Below the pieces are notes generated by a model. The model did no database searches, was not told the DNA's origin, and saw only the letters and a program-made list of their open reading frames with translations. 64,000 nucleotides of DNA, from NCBI RefSeq assembly GCF_003144245.1, contig NW_020289993.1:1-64000 (forward strand), written 5' to 3'. Source of the stretch: Jaminaea rosea. Taxonomy: Eukaryota > Basidiomycota > Exobasidiomycetes > Microstromatales. Positions 51,001 through 61,875 of this stretch are shown here, piece after piece. Numbering within the stretch: position 1 is the first letter of the stretch; every line of letters starts with the position of its first letter. The position numbers were made by a program, and so were the translations under genes.

Positions 51001-52111
51001 CGCCAAATGTTATCCTGCTCTGCGGCAGACAACCCAATGACGTTCATTGCGTCGCACGTCTCCTTGAAGTCGGCGACATCGTTGATCCCGGCCACGTCCA
51101 AGCACTGATTGGTGTAAGCATACGCTTCCGGTCCCTGCACTCCCAGTGTATCCCTCTGCTCGGGACTCGCGCCCTTTGCCAGTTGGTAGAAGATGTGGAA
51201 GTTGCGCTCGTCCCTCCCCTGTGCTGCGACGCGGTTCTTCTCGAGCAGAAAGCTGGTGATCGTGCAGCCTACAGGTTGGCCATGTGCGTCGAAGGCGATC
51301 TCGAGGTACTTGCCGAATCGCGACGAGTTGTTGTTTCGGATCGTCTTTGCGTTTCCGAAGGACTCAAGGAGCGGGTTCGTAGCCAGGACCATGTCGTTTA
51401 CTGCCTGCGCTGATCCCGTCGATCCGGAGACTGCTGCGACGAATTGCATGATCCTGGGCATGACGCCGATAAGCAAGTCAGCTTGACCCTTCGCATTACT
51501 ACCCCAATACGGCTATCATATCGTGCTGCGCATGCTCACTTCTTGGCATTCTCTGTCTTGCCCGCACCACTCTCTCCCGAGATGATGACACACTGGTTCT
51601 GTCCATAGTCAGTCATATTCTTCCACGCCCCCTCTGCAATCGCATACACATGCGGGGTCATCTCCAGTCGGTTCTTGCCCTGGTAAGAGCGCAGCACGTC
51701 CTCGGTGTAGATGCCCAGATCGCGAAAAGGGTTAACAGAGATAAGTACGTTGCCGATGTACGTCTGCGCAGCGCCCGCCCGAGCCCAGGAAAGAAGAGTT
51801 AGCATTTCTCTGCGATGATGATGACGAGGTTTGCGGAGCGGCACGGTGATGCTCACATAAATCTCCCCATTCTTGAATCTCTTCTGCAAATTCTCCACGA
51901 TGGCCTCGTTGGACACTTTACTGAGCAGCGTCATGTCGGACACTCCCGCCTGAGGCTTCTTCATGACATCCGACCAGTCGGCCTTCTGGATCCCACCGGG
52001 TGGCGCCCCCTTCTTGGGTGGAGCGGATTTGCTCTTGTTGCCTCCACCACCGCCCGTGAGGGCGCCGAGTGCCCCTTTCTTGCCTCCGCCGGCCTTCTTT
52101 GAGATGGCCAT
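48042..52111 (-). CDS. MYO1: Class I myosin
   Basis: Exons 52111-51857, 51763-51540 and 51453-48042 (introns 93 and 86 bases) encode 1296 residues. The start [18 protein letters not shown] is typical. The motor has the P-loop GESGAGKT (about 149-156), [12 protein letters not shown] and a TEDS-site Ser at about 373 ([12 protein letters not shown]), close to Ser371 of Aspergillus MyoA, which PAK kinases phosphorylate. Two IQ-like motifs ([26 protein letters not shown]), a TH1 lipid-binding domain, Pro/Ala-rich TH2 and an SH3 domain ([13 protein letters not shown], about 1083-1140) follow. It drives actin-dependent endocytosis at cortical patches. The tail ends PPPPPRR without the acidic Arp2/3-binding segment normal in fungi; a GTGAGA overlaps the stop codon, but no acidic exon is visible in the 90 bases beyond. 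Confidence 0.95.
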
Positions 52112-52626
52112 GGTGAGAGAGGCGGGGCGTGAGAGGAGGAGGACGAGGAGGACGAGGAGGGAGGGAGCGTACTCTACTGGGAGATAGCGGGGCAGCTGAG
52201 CTGATGCTGCGCTATGACTGGGGATTGGTGTCGATGCACGCCCAGTCGACGGAGACAAGGTGATGCCGTGTGTCGTAAGATAGGAAGGGAAGTGAAAGAG
52301 GAGTAGATTACTTCGTTGTCACGCATCACGCATCACCCACGCACGCACGCACGCACTGCCCCGCTCAGCTCAAGAGGGTGGCTTGACCGCCGTCGCCCCG
52401 GCGGGTCCAAGTGGCGCTCGCGTGGCCAGGCCTCTGAGAGCCTCTACCCCGCCTGCTTGACACTACTCCTCATCCACCCTGTCTCGCTCCTCGTAAACGC
52501 ATCGTAACATTAGATCAAGCATTGTGCCCACATCGCGTCGCATTATGTCACCTCTATTCTCTTGCCCTTTGCACCTTCGCCCTCCCTCTGACCCTCTCCC
52601 TTCTCCCCCTACCTTCACACATCGCC
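52112..52626. other. Intergenic, MYO1 promoter
   Basis: About 515 bases upstream of MYO1 and downstream of the disordered-protein gene. No gene or recognised site; a CACGCACGCACGCACG run at about 52337-52355. Confidence 0.4.
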
Positions 52627-54581
52627 TCACGCGCCCCTACTACTAGAGATAACACTCGCCCACCCAGGCTCATATTCGTCGTCACTCGCGTCCAGATCGG
52701 CCAGGCTGATCGGTTGACCAGGCGGTGGAGGACGAGAGCGCTGCATGCTCTTATTGCGGACCACCCCACCGGCTGCTCGAGAGGAGGAGGTTGAGCTGGG
52801 CGAGAGGGCCGAGCTGGCGGTGCTGCTGCTAGTGGGAGGGGCTGTTGATTGGACGGGAGCCGGTGCAGGGGTGGCGACTGCTGCTTCTTCGCTGCTGTCA
52901 CTACTGGTTGGGAGGAGGACCGCAGATGAGCGCGGCGTCACGTTGCTGACTGTGCTTGGCCCCAATGGGAGATGATTGCGGGCGCCAGTAGGGGAGGGCG
53001 GGGCTGCCGCTGACATGTCCGCAGCTCCTTTGCTGTTCGCTGCTGAGAGCGGAGCCACGGGCGTGTGCGGCTGAAGGGAGGAAGACGAAGATGAAGAGGT
53101 CGACGTCTCTGAGATGCTGATGTCGGCTGCTGCGGAAGCCGAAGGCTGCTTCTGTGGGGTAGCGGGCTGCGCCTGCTGAACTGCGCGTGAGGGCCCGTTC
53201 GTTGCTGAGGCTCCAACGGGTGCGCTTGTCATGCTCGTACTGCCCACCTCATCAGGAGCTGAGACGATAATGCTGCTGCTGCTCATCTCGCCCGCATCAC
53301 TTCCCTCCGCTACACCTGCGCGCCCCTGCTTCTCCTTCGCCTCGTCCTGCTGCGCCTTCAGCCTCAACTTCTCCATCTCCTCCGGTGACGCTCCTCCGAC
53401 GCCAATCTCAATGGACGTATCCGCTGCCGCATTTGATGACGAGCCGATACGCGGAGATGCTTGAGGGTTGTGCTGCGGAGGTGAGGGGAGATGCTGTGGC
53501 GACAACGAGAATCAAAGGCTGAGTAGTCAGCTCTCGCCCTTTCACACGAGCTCGTCATGGCAGAACTCACCTTTTCCTCCTTCCTACCCTCCCCCGCCCC
53601 ATTCCCGTTCATGACCCCAACCTTGATCCCCTCACCACTCAAGGCGGACCCCCTCCTCTCCGGCCCCTTGACCGGCACATCAGGCAGAGTCGGCAGCGGG
53701 CTGACACTCCTGTACCTCCCCGTTGAGCTTCCAGTCCGCTGCAGTGTCAAACCCTTCATGGCTGCCGCCTGCGATGCAACGTCGAAGCCGTGAGATCCCA
53801 GTGCACGCGACTCGGTGGGTGACGAGGGGCCATCAGAGTTGGCGTCGAGGTCAGCGAATGCGTCTCTACCTCCGATTGTCTGGCGCGGGGCCAGGGTGCT
53901 TTCGGGTGTCGAGGCTGTGAGCGAAGGAGGGCGAGAGCGAGGAGGTCAGCCTGGCCAGCTCACCCTCGTTAATACGACGCCTCTAGCCAGCTACTCACCC
54001 TGCCTCCTGTTCCATGTAGGCCCGGTCAACTGCGGCATCAGCCCCGGTGTGCTCCCCCTCGCACTACTGCCACTCTGTCCCGTCCCCACCCAAGCCCCAC
54101 CAGTCATCTGCGGGCGTAGCACTCCCTCACCCCAATTCCCGCTCCCACCCGCTCCCACAGGGTAGGGTCGCAATACCCTCCCTCCTACATTATCCGGATT
54201 AGGAGCTGGAGCTCCGAACCCGAACGAGGAGCGGGGAAGGAGGGGTCGTTCGGCTTCACCGTTGGCGGAAGAGGGGGAGAGTTGAAATCGGGCGATTCGA
54301 TCCCTGACTGCCTGCGGGGTGCCAGAGCGGGACGAGTAGGACGAGCCATTGCTCAGCACTGAGCTACTCGAAGTATCCGCCGCGTTGGGCGGAGAGGTGC
54401 TAGCAGATGGAGTGCGACGCATCGAGCTCGCCCCCGCGCCCGGGCCGTATGATGATGAGGAGGAGGACGAGGGTGAGGGCGTGGAATCCGACGCCTTGCG
54501 TTGCAGGGCGGCTATTCTGTCTGAGAGGGAGGAGGTGCCCGCGGGCATCTTGGGGGGTTGACGCTGCGACTGGTTGGACAT
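52627..54581 (-). CDS. Disordered protein with DRIAxxQ repeats (possibly Aim21-like)
   Basis: Exons 54581-53999, 53914-53571 and 53493-52627 (introns 84 and 77 bases) encode 597 residues. Composition is Ser/Ala/Pro/Gly rich. Short repeated motifs stand out: SLSDRIAALQRKAS near the N terminus and AVRDRIARFQLSPS about 85 residues later; also RVLRPYPVG and GVLRPQMTG, and a conserved-looking end LADLDASDDEYEPGWASVI. Repeats of this sort suggest a scaffold that binds one partner several times; fungal Aim21, an actin-patch regulator, has a similar style, but the link is weak. It is next to MYO1 on the same strand. Confidence 0.55.
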
Positions 54582-55353
54582 ATTGATGTTGAGCTGGGTT
54601 GGGTATTGGTGGGTGTATGCGGTCGATTGATGAGATTCGTGACTTGCTGGAAGGTGGGACGGGAGGCAGCGGGGCACGAGGCTGAGCGAGATGGCAGCAG
54701 CTACTGAGGGGCAGGAAGAGAGGGGGTATCGCGTGGCTGGTCGTCAGAGCGTCGCGGGTAGAGAAGGTGTCTCTTTGTTGCTGGTGATGATGGGATGTAT
54801 GCTGCTGATGGCAACACGGGCCGTCGTGTCGATTCTGGAGGGGAGGGGAGAGGGAAGGCGTGAATGAAACACAAGTGTGCCTGCCAGTGTGTGCCCGCCT
54901 GCCTGCCCGGTCTAATGCTCGCCCGCTCACCTCGCCCGCCCTCGCCGCCGTCGTCCTCCGCCCCCGCCCTGCCAGACCAGACCAGCTCACTCTTGCCGTC
55001 TGCTTCGGAGTTTGAACCAATCGAAAGTGTTGCTTCAACGGGAGTCGCGAGCGAGCGTGCGACGGCTACACCCACACCTCGAGGAAGGCAAGATGGCGAT
55101 CATCATCACCACGATGAGAACAGAGCATGACATCAAGCGAAGACTGCAGTCGTAGAGTGTATATATTCATGAGAGACAAAGAGGCGTGAAGCAAACGTAT
55201 CGCCGAGTGAACAGAGTCATGATAGAAGAGAAGAAGAGGTGAGGGAGCTTGACGAAATGGTAGGCGGCGACGAGGGAGGTTCATGGTATAACGGGCCAAG
55301 CAGATGCAGCCCTTGACTCGACACTCGTCGCCACGTCTTTTCGCGTCGCTTGC
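54582..55353. other. Intergenic, no gene seen
   Basis: About 770 bases between two minus-strand genes. Short frames only; probably the promoter and 5' UTR of the disordered-protein gene and the 3' UTR of the perilipin-like gene. Confidence 0.4.
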
Positions 55354-56211
55354 TTAGTGTGCACCGTTGGTCGTGGTGGCCGGGGTGGGCGCAGGCTGGT
55401 GGACACCAGTCATGACCGCCTTGCGCAGGTCAGGGATGGCCTCCCTCTGCACGTACTCGAGGACCTTCTGGAGGCGGGGTACGAGCGGACCCTTGCCCTC
55501 GCGCACCTCCTTGTTCAAGTGACCATACGTAGTGTTGATCGACTCGACGACGGGCTCGAAGCGTTTGCGGGCGTCAACGGGGAGGGTAGCAGCGAAGCCG
55601 CGCACCTTCTCGAGCTCAGCAAGGAAGGAAGAGACGATGTTCTGCGCTTGTTGCGTGGCCTTCTCGCCATTGGGGGCGTTGGTGTTCTTGAGAGACTGGA
55701 TCGTCTGAGTGAGGTTGGCTTGCAATTGCTGAACGGCGTCAGCTGCACGCGCAACGAGGGGGTTCTGAGTCTTGAGCTCCTCGAACTTGGCGTGCGCCTG
55801 GTTCACCTGAGGAGCGACACGAGCGTCCCACGCCTTCTGAAGGGCGTCCACGTAGGCGTTGATGACGGAGCGGGGCAGGTTGGCCACGTCGGTGGGCGTC
55901 GCCTTGAAAGGGTAGGACCACTTGGACTCGGCAAACTCGAGGGCCTTGACTGCTTGCGTGTCGATGAAGGTGAGCTGGCCGTTGAGGCGAGAGGTGATTG
56001 GCTCGGCCATCTTGATCGACTGGTTCAGGATGTCCTCGCCCAGGTGGTAGGGGCGGGAAATGAGCGGGTGTGCCTCGATAGTCGAGTAGGCGAAGCTGAG
56101 CGGCCCGTGGACAAGGGGAACATTGACGATCTTGTTGAGAGCGTTTGAGTGAATGGCGACATTGCCCAGGGGCGTGCCATTGGTAGAGGGAGCAGAGGCA
56201 GTAGCGGCCAT
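55354..56211 (-). CDS. Perilipin-like lipid-droplet protein
   Basis: A single coding exon of 285 residues from ATG 56211. The fungal perilipin pattern is visible: IVNVPLVHGPLSFAYSTIEAHPLI at the start of the PAT-like region, several amphipathic 11-mer-like helices, AVKALEFAESKWSYPFKATP, and a helical second half (FEELKTQNPLVARAADAV) before a Pro/Thr tail. Such proteins (Mpl1/Cap20 in ascomycetes, Ldp1 in oleaginous Rhodotorula) coat lipid droplets and protect stored fat. No TM segment or signal peptide. A likely 5' UTR intron ends one base before the ATG (listed separately). Confidence 0.85.
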   Translation of the reverse strand: MAATASAPSTNGTPLGNVAIHSNALNKIVNVPLVHGPLSFAYSTIEAHPLISRPYHLGEDILNQSIKMAEPITSRLNGQLTFIDTQAVKALEFAESKWSYPFKATPTDVANLPRSVINAYVDALQKAWDARVAPQVNQAHAKFEELKTQNPLVARAADAVQQLQANLTQTIQSLKNTNAPNGEKATQQAQNIVSSFLAELEKVRGFAATLPVDARKRFEPVVESINTTYGHLNKEVREGKGPLVPRLQKVLEYVQREAIPDLRKAVMTGVHQPAPTPATTTNGAH

Positions 56212-56212
56212 C

Positions 56213-56690
56213 CTGAGTGCGTTGAAAAAGAGGGAGGTAGTTTGCGTGTGAGCGAAGGAGTACGAGGTAGAAAGGCAAGAAGGGCGAGACAGTCGGGCAA
56301 GAAGGCCCCGCCAACTCCCTCGAATGAGCCCCTTGGCGTCATTAAAGCGCACGGCCGGCGGCGGGCGGCGTCGCAGGACAACACGAGATCCTCCCCAGCA
56401 AGATGGCACTGCCTCTCGTCATTCTTGTGGAAATTCGTCCGACTCTCGTTCCCACCGTCTCGCTGGCTAGCCAAGACCGCTCGACCCCTCGACGCAATCC
56501 AGTCTGAGCGATAAGAAGGGCCCGGGCGGGGAGGACGAGGTAGGAAGTCGCAGGCAGAGCTTGTGGAGTGTGTGTCTCGCGGGCGGAGCGCGCATGCAGG
56601 CATGTGCCCTGGGACAGATAGACTTTTTGGGCCCTCGTTCGCAGACGCTAGTCTAGTGTGCGGTGCGGTGCGGTACTTTGCGATGCTCAC
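56213..56690 (-). promoter_or_regulatory. Candidate long 5' UTR intron of the perilipin-like gene
   Basis: On the minus strand GCTAACAG/GTGAGC (donor at 56690) and GCACTCAG/G-ATG (acceptor at 56213) frame a 478-base GT-AG intron ending one base before the start codon. The absence of an upstream in-frame ATG and the clean sites support it. From memory, the Rhodotorula LDP1 promoter also includes an expression-raising intron. Confidence 0.45.
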
Positions 56691-57784
56691 CTGTTAGCTT
56701 CTTGTTGTTGGTAGTGATGAAGGTAGTGGTATGGAAGAAGGAAGTCTGGTGGCGATAACGTGCGACTTTGGAACTTTGTCAAGAAGGCAAGGCAAATATA
56801 TTCCCGTTGGGCGCCACGACGAGGGCTGGTTGAAAACAGAGGCTGCCTCTGCAGCGATAGCGAGGCCGGCTAGCCAAGCCAGTCCATGTGGCCGCGAGCG
56901 AGCGTGTTGGATTCACGAGCCCGCTCACGCTATTCAAGGCACCAAGTCTGCAAGACCAGCGGCGGCAAGGGGGCGTTTGGGGTTCTCCAAACCCCTCGTC
57001 GGAATTCGCCCCGGCCATTGTCGCCCGTTAGCTGTTCGTGCTCGCACTCCTTCTCGTCGTTTCTCTCATTGGGTGTTGAGTGATTCGACAGCAGCCGTGA
57101 AAGCACACGCAGGCGATGCTGCGTTTTCGTTTGCCGTATCCAAGGGGTCAGTGCGAGTTCAGTTCACGGCGGGCGAGCGGGCGGGCGAGCGAATTGGGCG
57201 AGAAGCTGTGCGTGGACGGGCAGCTCAAACTTTCCCAGCAGCTACAGGCTGTGTAGCGCGAGTGGCGACATGACACCGGGCGCAAGCAGAGTGACTGACT
57301 GGCCCGCGAGCGTCAAGGATCTTCCTCCCCTGCGCAAAGCACGCACAAAGGAGCCCCGGCTACCGGGTGTGACAGGATGAGGGCTCTGAAAGCAGGTGAC
57401 AGCGAGGGGGATCGGTCCTGCCTTCGAACATTAACACAATAGCCCCACTACCATCAACAGGTGAGGCCCTTCGCCTTCTGAGCCCTTCGCGCTGACCGAG
57501 CTCTATTCTCCTTGGTCGTGGGGCCCTGCGTCACTTCTCCCTCGCATCGGGCTGCACGGCGACTTCAATCAGTGGCGTGAAATAGAGCTGTCGGAGGCCG
57601 AGACGAAAGCAGGTGGAGCGATAGATTGGACGTCGGGCGAACCGCCACCCGCGTGGTAGCGACGACGGCCCCACAGCGCTGCAGATCACAAAGCAAGCAC
57701 GCTTGGCAGGCGAATCGAATTCGAGTGCATTGAATTCGAAAAGATGTCACTGTGACGCTTGCCCCTTCACGTCCACGCGCCTGC
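56691..57784. other. Intergenic, perilipin promoter side
   Basis: About 1.1 kb upstream of the perilipin-like gene and downstream of the alcohol dehydrogenase. It holds an AATATATTC element near 56793-56801 (possible TATA region). No gene is seen. Confidence 0.4.
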
Positions 57785-58998
57785 CTATTGATCCTCCCCC
57801 ACCCGCACGACTGCCTTCCCCGCAAATGTCGGACTATGCAGCTCCCCGAGCAGCTTGGGCAGCTCGTCCAGCTTGAACGTCTTCGTCTTCACCTCGATTC
57901 CCTCGCGGCCGACGAGATCGACCAACTCTTTTAGGTCTTGCTGGTTGCCTAGCAAGGAGCCGGTCACGCGGAGGTCACGGAAGATGAGAGGGTAAAAGGG
58001 GACTGCGGGTGCGAGGAGGGCGGAGGATGAGCAATCGACCATGTCTTCTCAGGATCGCACTGCCACTCACTTGGAATTGGGTCCGCGGGCTGGCCTACCA
58101 CCTGCATCTGGCCATGCTTCCTCGTGATGTTGATCGCAAGCTTGAAAGCTGGAATGGCGTCCGTAGTAACAATCGTCGCATCCGGCTCGCCTCCAATCGC
58201 CTTCACCACAGCGGCCACCGCCTGCTCATCATCGGCATCTACCTTGCCGCAATTGTACGTTGCGTCCGGCTTGAGGCGAAGCGAATTGCAAAGCTCGAGC
58301 GGTGCGTCGCGGGCGTCGAGGACGCTCACTCTCAGCCTCTTGGATTTGGCAATCTGCGAGCCAATATGACCCAGAGCTCCAGCGCCGACGATACAGACGT
58401 GCTTACCCTTCTCGAGTTGGAGCGCCTTGATGGCCGTGTAGATTGTCAAGCCTGCACACATCAGTGGCGCACCAGTCTCAAACGACACCTCGTCGGGCAG
58501 CTGGGCCACAAAGCGATAGTCCGCAATGAGGTACTCCGCGAGTCCGCCGTGCTTGTCGCTGATGCCCAAGAAGGAGACGTTTCCGCAGAACTTTGGGCGA
58601 TTGGCTTTGCACTCCTCGCATTGGCCGCAAGGCTCCTTGTGCGCTAGTGAGCCTACACGGTCACCCTCCTTGAGCGGTCGCTTACCCCCCGTAGCTGGAG
58701 CGCTCTTCTCCGAGGCGGCTTCACTACCCAGCGCAACGATGACGCCCGTCGGCTCGTGTGAGGGGACGATGGGGAGTCCCTCTTTGAGGAAGCGCTTCAT
58801 CTCTCCGCGGACGGTCATGATGTCTGTGTGGCATACGCCCGCCACGGCGGCTCGGATGACCACGTCCGTTGGCTTGAGGGAGGATGCGTCGAAGGGGATG
58901 TCGGAGCGCAGCGTGTAGGGGTCGTCTTCGCCTTTGCCCTCGACGAAGCGCTCCAAGAGGAGGCCGCGCATTTTGGGAGGGATGTCTGCGGATGGCAT
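57785..58998 (-). CDS. Zinc-dependent alcohol dehydrogenase
   Basis: Exons 58998-58071 and 58002-57785 (intron 68 bases) encode 381 residues. Catalytic zinc ligands lie in AGVCHTDIMTVRGEM and SHEPTGVI; the structural zinc site is CGQCEECKANRPKFC; the NAD(P)-binding fold has CIVGAGALGHIGSQIA followed by VLDARD. The medium-chain ADH family interconverts alcohols and aldehydes; the Asp of VLDARD at the end of the second strand favours NAD over NADP. Substrate cannot be told from sequence; the pattern is nearer the fungal Adh1/propanol-preferring group than glutathione-formaldehyde dehydrogenase. Cytosolic, no presequence. Confidence 0.92.
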
Positions 58999-59450
58999 GG
59001 TGGCGTCGATGTGGATGTGATGAAGGTCGATCGAGCGAGGAAGAAGTAAAGGGGCGAGGCATTGAAGTAGGCCGGCGGGGCACACGACATCACCTCGTCC
59101 AGACCCCGGCGGCGAGTGGAGTGGAGGCCGCAACGCAGCCGCGGCGGTAGTGCAGCGGCGGACGGCCAAAAAGGGTCCGATGGTGCGCTCGACTTCTTGC
59201 TCTCCATCTTTACCACTCAACAACAGTCCGAGCTTCTCACTAGCGCTGGCCTATAGCAGCGCTGTCCACGCTAACAGTGCGATCAACGCCTCAAAGGCTC
59301 CTGACAGGGAGAAGAGGAATAGACGGATGGTATTGAATGAGGGCCAGAGCGGGTGACATGAGGGTCTGAGTTGACGCCGCTCCTGTCGGCGCCATCGAAA
59401 CAGGCAGTCGCGGCTTAGACGGTCCCAAACCGAGCCCAGTCGCTGGGGAG
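58999..59450. other. Intergenic, ADH promoter
   Basis: About 450 bases upstream of the alcohol dehydrogenase. No gene or recognised site. Confidence 0.35.
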
Positions 59451-60240
59451 CTACTGCGGCTCACACCCCTCCACTGCGAACTTCGGCTCACTCGTAATCT
59501 CATCATCCGTATCGGTGCACTCGGAGCTACTGTCGTCCTCCTCCTTCTCGGCCTGCAAAGCCGACATTACCCTCGCGTGGTCCAGCGCAGAAAGGGGTCC
59601 TTGCCACTTTGGAGAGAAACCAACGAGCTCGCGACGACGCATCTCAGCGACGATTTGTGCTGGAGACTAGTGCCTCGCACGGGGAGGTGGGGCTGGACGA
59701 GGCGAAGAGGAAGAGCAAGAAGAGGCCTGGACCGTTGACGTCCCGCGCTGGCCTGACTGGGCTGCCTCTGGGTCGATTTCGGTGGTGACATAGGGCGTTT
59801 TGGAGTCAAGCTTCATTGCCTTGGACGGGCGGGCGTGTGAGGCAGGAACACTAGCTGTGGATGAATGAGTGAGTAAGCCCGCTCGCCCGATATCTGGGCG
59901 GCGCTGCGGACTCACTTGCATCGCTCTCGCTGCCAAGAACGGTCCTGGCGTCACTGGCCACGGACTGCTGGCGCGTGGTTGATGGGCTGAGAGTGGAGGA
60001 TATGGTGTCCCTCTGGCCCATTGCATCCGAATGAGTAGCGCTGGCCTTGAAGATGGTCGGTGTGTTGGACCTGTCGACGTCCATGCGGCCTGTCATGATG
60101 GACTCCGAAGTAGGAGCAAGCACTTCAACGCTGCTGAGAATGGCAACCTTGGATGGATGGTGAGGAGACAAGAACAACAAGGTGGACGAAGCGGTGACCA
60201 GTCTGATTATGCGGATGCGACACCCATTCTCAGCTTCCAT
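59451..60240 (-). CDS. Weakly supported hypothetical protein
   Basis: ATG 60240 opens an exon to 59916; a 61-base GT-AG intron (59915-59855) joins it to 59854-59667, giving about 170 residues (Ser/Thr rich, KLDSKTPYVTTEIDPEAAQS, then PPPRARH). Directly after that stop the same frame stays open for 71 codons (SPAQIVAEMRRRELVGFSPK ... acidic end), which looks more gene-like than the rest. A GT-AG stretch of 66 bases covering the stop could splice the two together. No family is recognised. Confidence 0.35.
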
Positions 60241-60825
60241 TCAGGGCTGCGAACGAGCACTTATCTCGCAATGGCTCTCAGGCACAACCCGTCTACGGCC
60301 GCACCACTCGGCTCATCACATCATGGCATCACGACTTCTCGGCCCGCCTCGACGAGCCAAGCCGCATCGAAAGGCGACGCAAGGGCAATCGCGTCGATGC
60401 TCAGCCAACGAACCCAATTCAGGAAGACGCACTCCGGGCAAGGGCGATGCTTGCTTCTCTGCTCTCTATCGCGACCTCTTCACCTCCCCCTCACTCCAAT
60501 CGCCTTCGAGCGTGGCAGCAGCACCATCTCGTCCCCCACCATTAGCACTCCATACTCGCCGTTCAGCAGCGCCCTCGAGCTCGCAAAAATCAAGTCCTAT
60601 CCTGGATCTCCACCGCATTGACAACGCCAGGCGTCACCTCAGAATTGACGTGCCAGCTCCTCGTAGACTCGGGTCCTCTTGATAGCAAATTATAATTGAT
60701 AGGCCACATTGTTGTACAGGGCAGGACAGCAGCATCTCTATTCATGCCTGAGCAATCCTGACCGACATAAACGCCTGACAGCTCGCGTTTCGCCTGAGGC
60801 GACGCATCGTGAGTGCACACTCAGC
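60241..60825. other. Intergenic, no gene supported
   Basis: Two overlapping open frames on the plus strand (from ATG 60269 and ATG 60322) are Ser/Pro/Arg rich with no family or splice support. Confidence 0.35.
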
Positions 60826-61875
60826 TCAATCTTGGCCTACTGTAGCCGGGCAATGACCCAGACTAGCACCGATCTGCGTGTGCATGTAGACGCCCTCGTG
60901 GTCGCTGTAAGAGGTCAAGTGCGTGGTCAGCTCTGTGCGCGCTCGAAGCATCCTCACGCACGCTACTGCTACTCACTCGAAGCTCAACGGCGGCGCCAGT
61001 ACGGTGTTCGCTCCCTTCACATTCTCCTGGCCAGGGTAGTACATCCAGCTCGTGGTGTTAGCCGGGTTGATCCACACTTGACCAGCGGGATGCTGATACC
61101 CGATCAGCCTAGGCGGGACGTGAGGCACAAAGTCCTTTCCAGAGACGACGTAGCTCCATCGCCTCTTCTCCTCGGTAGGCGCGAACACCTTGTCGACGTG
61201 GTCGGCGTAGACCTTGTTGCCTACGCGCGGCAGGCCGTACAGGACGGCACGGGAGACGGACCCAGATCCAAAGGCATGCTCTACGGCCAGAGCGCCGAGG
61301 GATGCCTGCGAAGCACCGAGCGAGTGGCCGATGATGGTCACCTTGTTGCTCGTAGAGCTGTTCCCTGCCCCGCGAGCAGCGAGTTGCTCTTTGACCTGCT
61401 TCCAGGAGCTCAGGAAGGCTCCCTGGAAGCCAGCGTCCACGAGTGAGCCGAATGGGAGGTCGAGGACCGTGTCTCCAGGCACGGGAACGAACTCGACGTC
61501 GTAGGCGATCGAGTGGACCGAGCTGGTGTTGGTCCCCTCCCACGCTACGCTCAGGCCCAGCGAAGACGAGTTGTAGATGTTCACACGCTGCTGCGCATCT
61601 CCGTCGCCGTAGGTCCAAAGCAGCTTGGCGTCGCCGATGGTGAGGCCTGCCTTGCTGTTGTTGCAGTAAGTCTGCTGAGCTAGGCCTGCTGCTTGGGAGT
61701 AGACGGAGATGGGGAAGGGCAGCTGAGAGGTTGGAGGGGCAGTGGATGAGAAGTCGTTGCTCTTTGACGGGGTGTCGCCGATGTTCTTGGCTGTTGTGGC
61801 TGTGGGAGCCGCAAGGGACGAGGTGGAGAGGAGTGTGGTGGCAATGAGCGTGAGGGAAGAGGAGAGGAGACGCAT
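60826..61875 (-). CDS. Secreted class 3 (filamentous-fungal type) lipase
   Basis: Exons 61875-60977 and 60904-60826 (intron 72 bases) encode 325 residues. A signal peptide ([23 protein letters not shown]) leads to a lipase_3 domain with nucleophile Ser185 ([10 protein letters not shown]), acid Asp248 ([11 protein letters not shown]) and, on the short second exon, catalytic His302 ([14 protein letters not shown]). The class 3 fold hydrolyses triacylglycerols outside the cell. Reading on at the end of exon 1 without splicing stops one codon later, before the His, so the second exon is essential. Several Asn-x-Ser/Thr glycosylation sites are present. Confidence 0.93.

Noticed and set aside
49902-51413. 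503-codon open frame on the plus strand
   Set aside because: It lies fully antisense to the conser­ved myosin-I motor domain; long antisense frames are expected in GC-rich coding DNA, and no family or splice context supports it.
60269-60682. Overlapping plus-strand frames near the lipase 3' end
   Set aside because: Ser/Pro/Arg-rich, two competing frames, no conserved segment and no splice signals.
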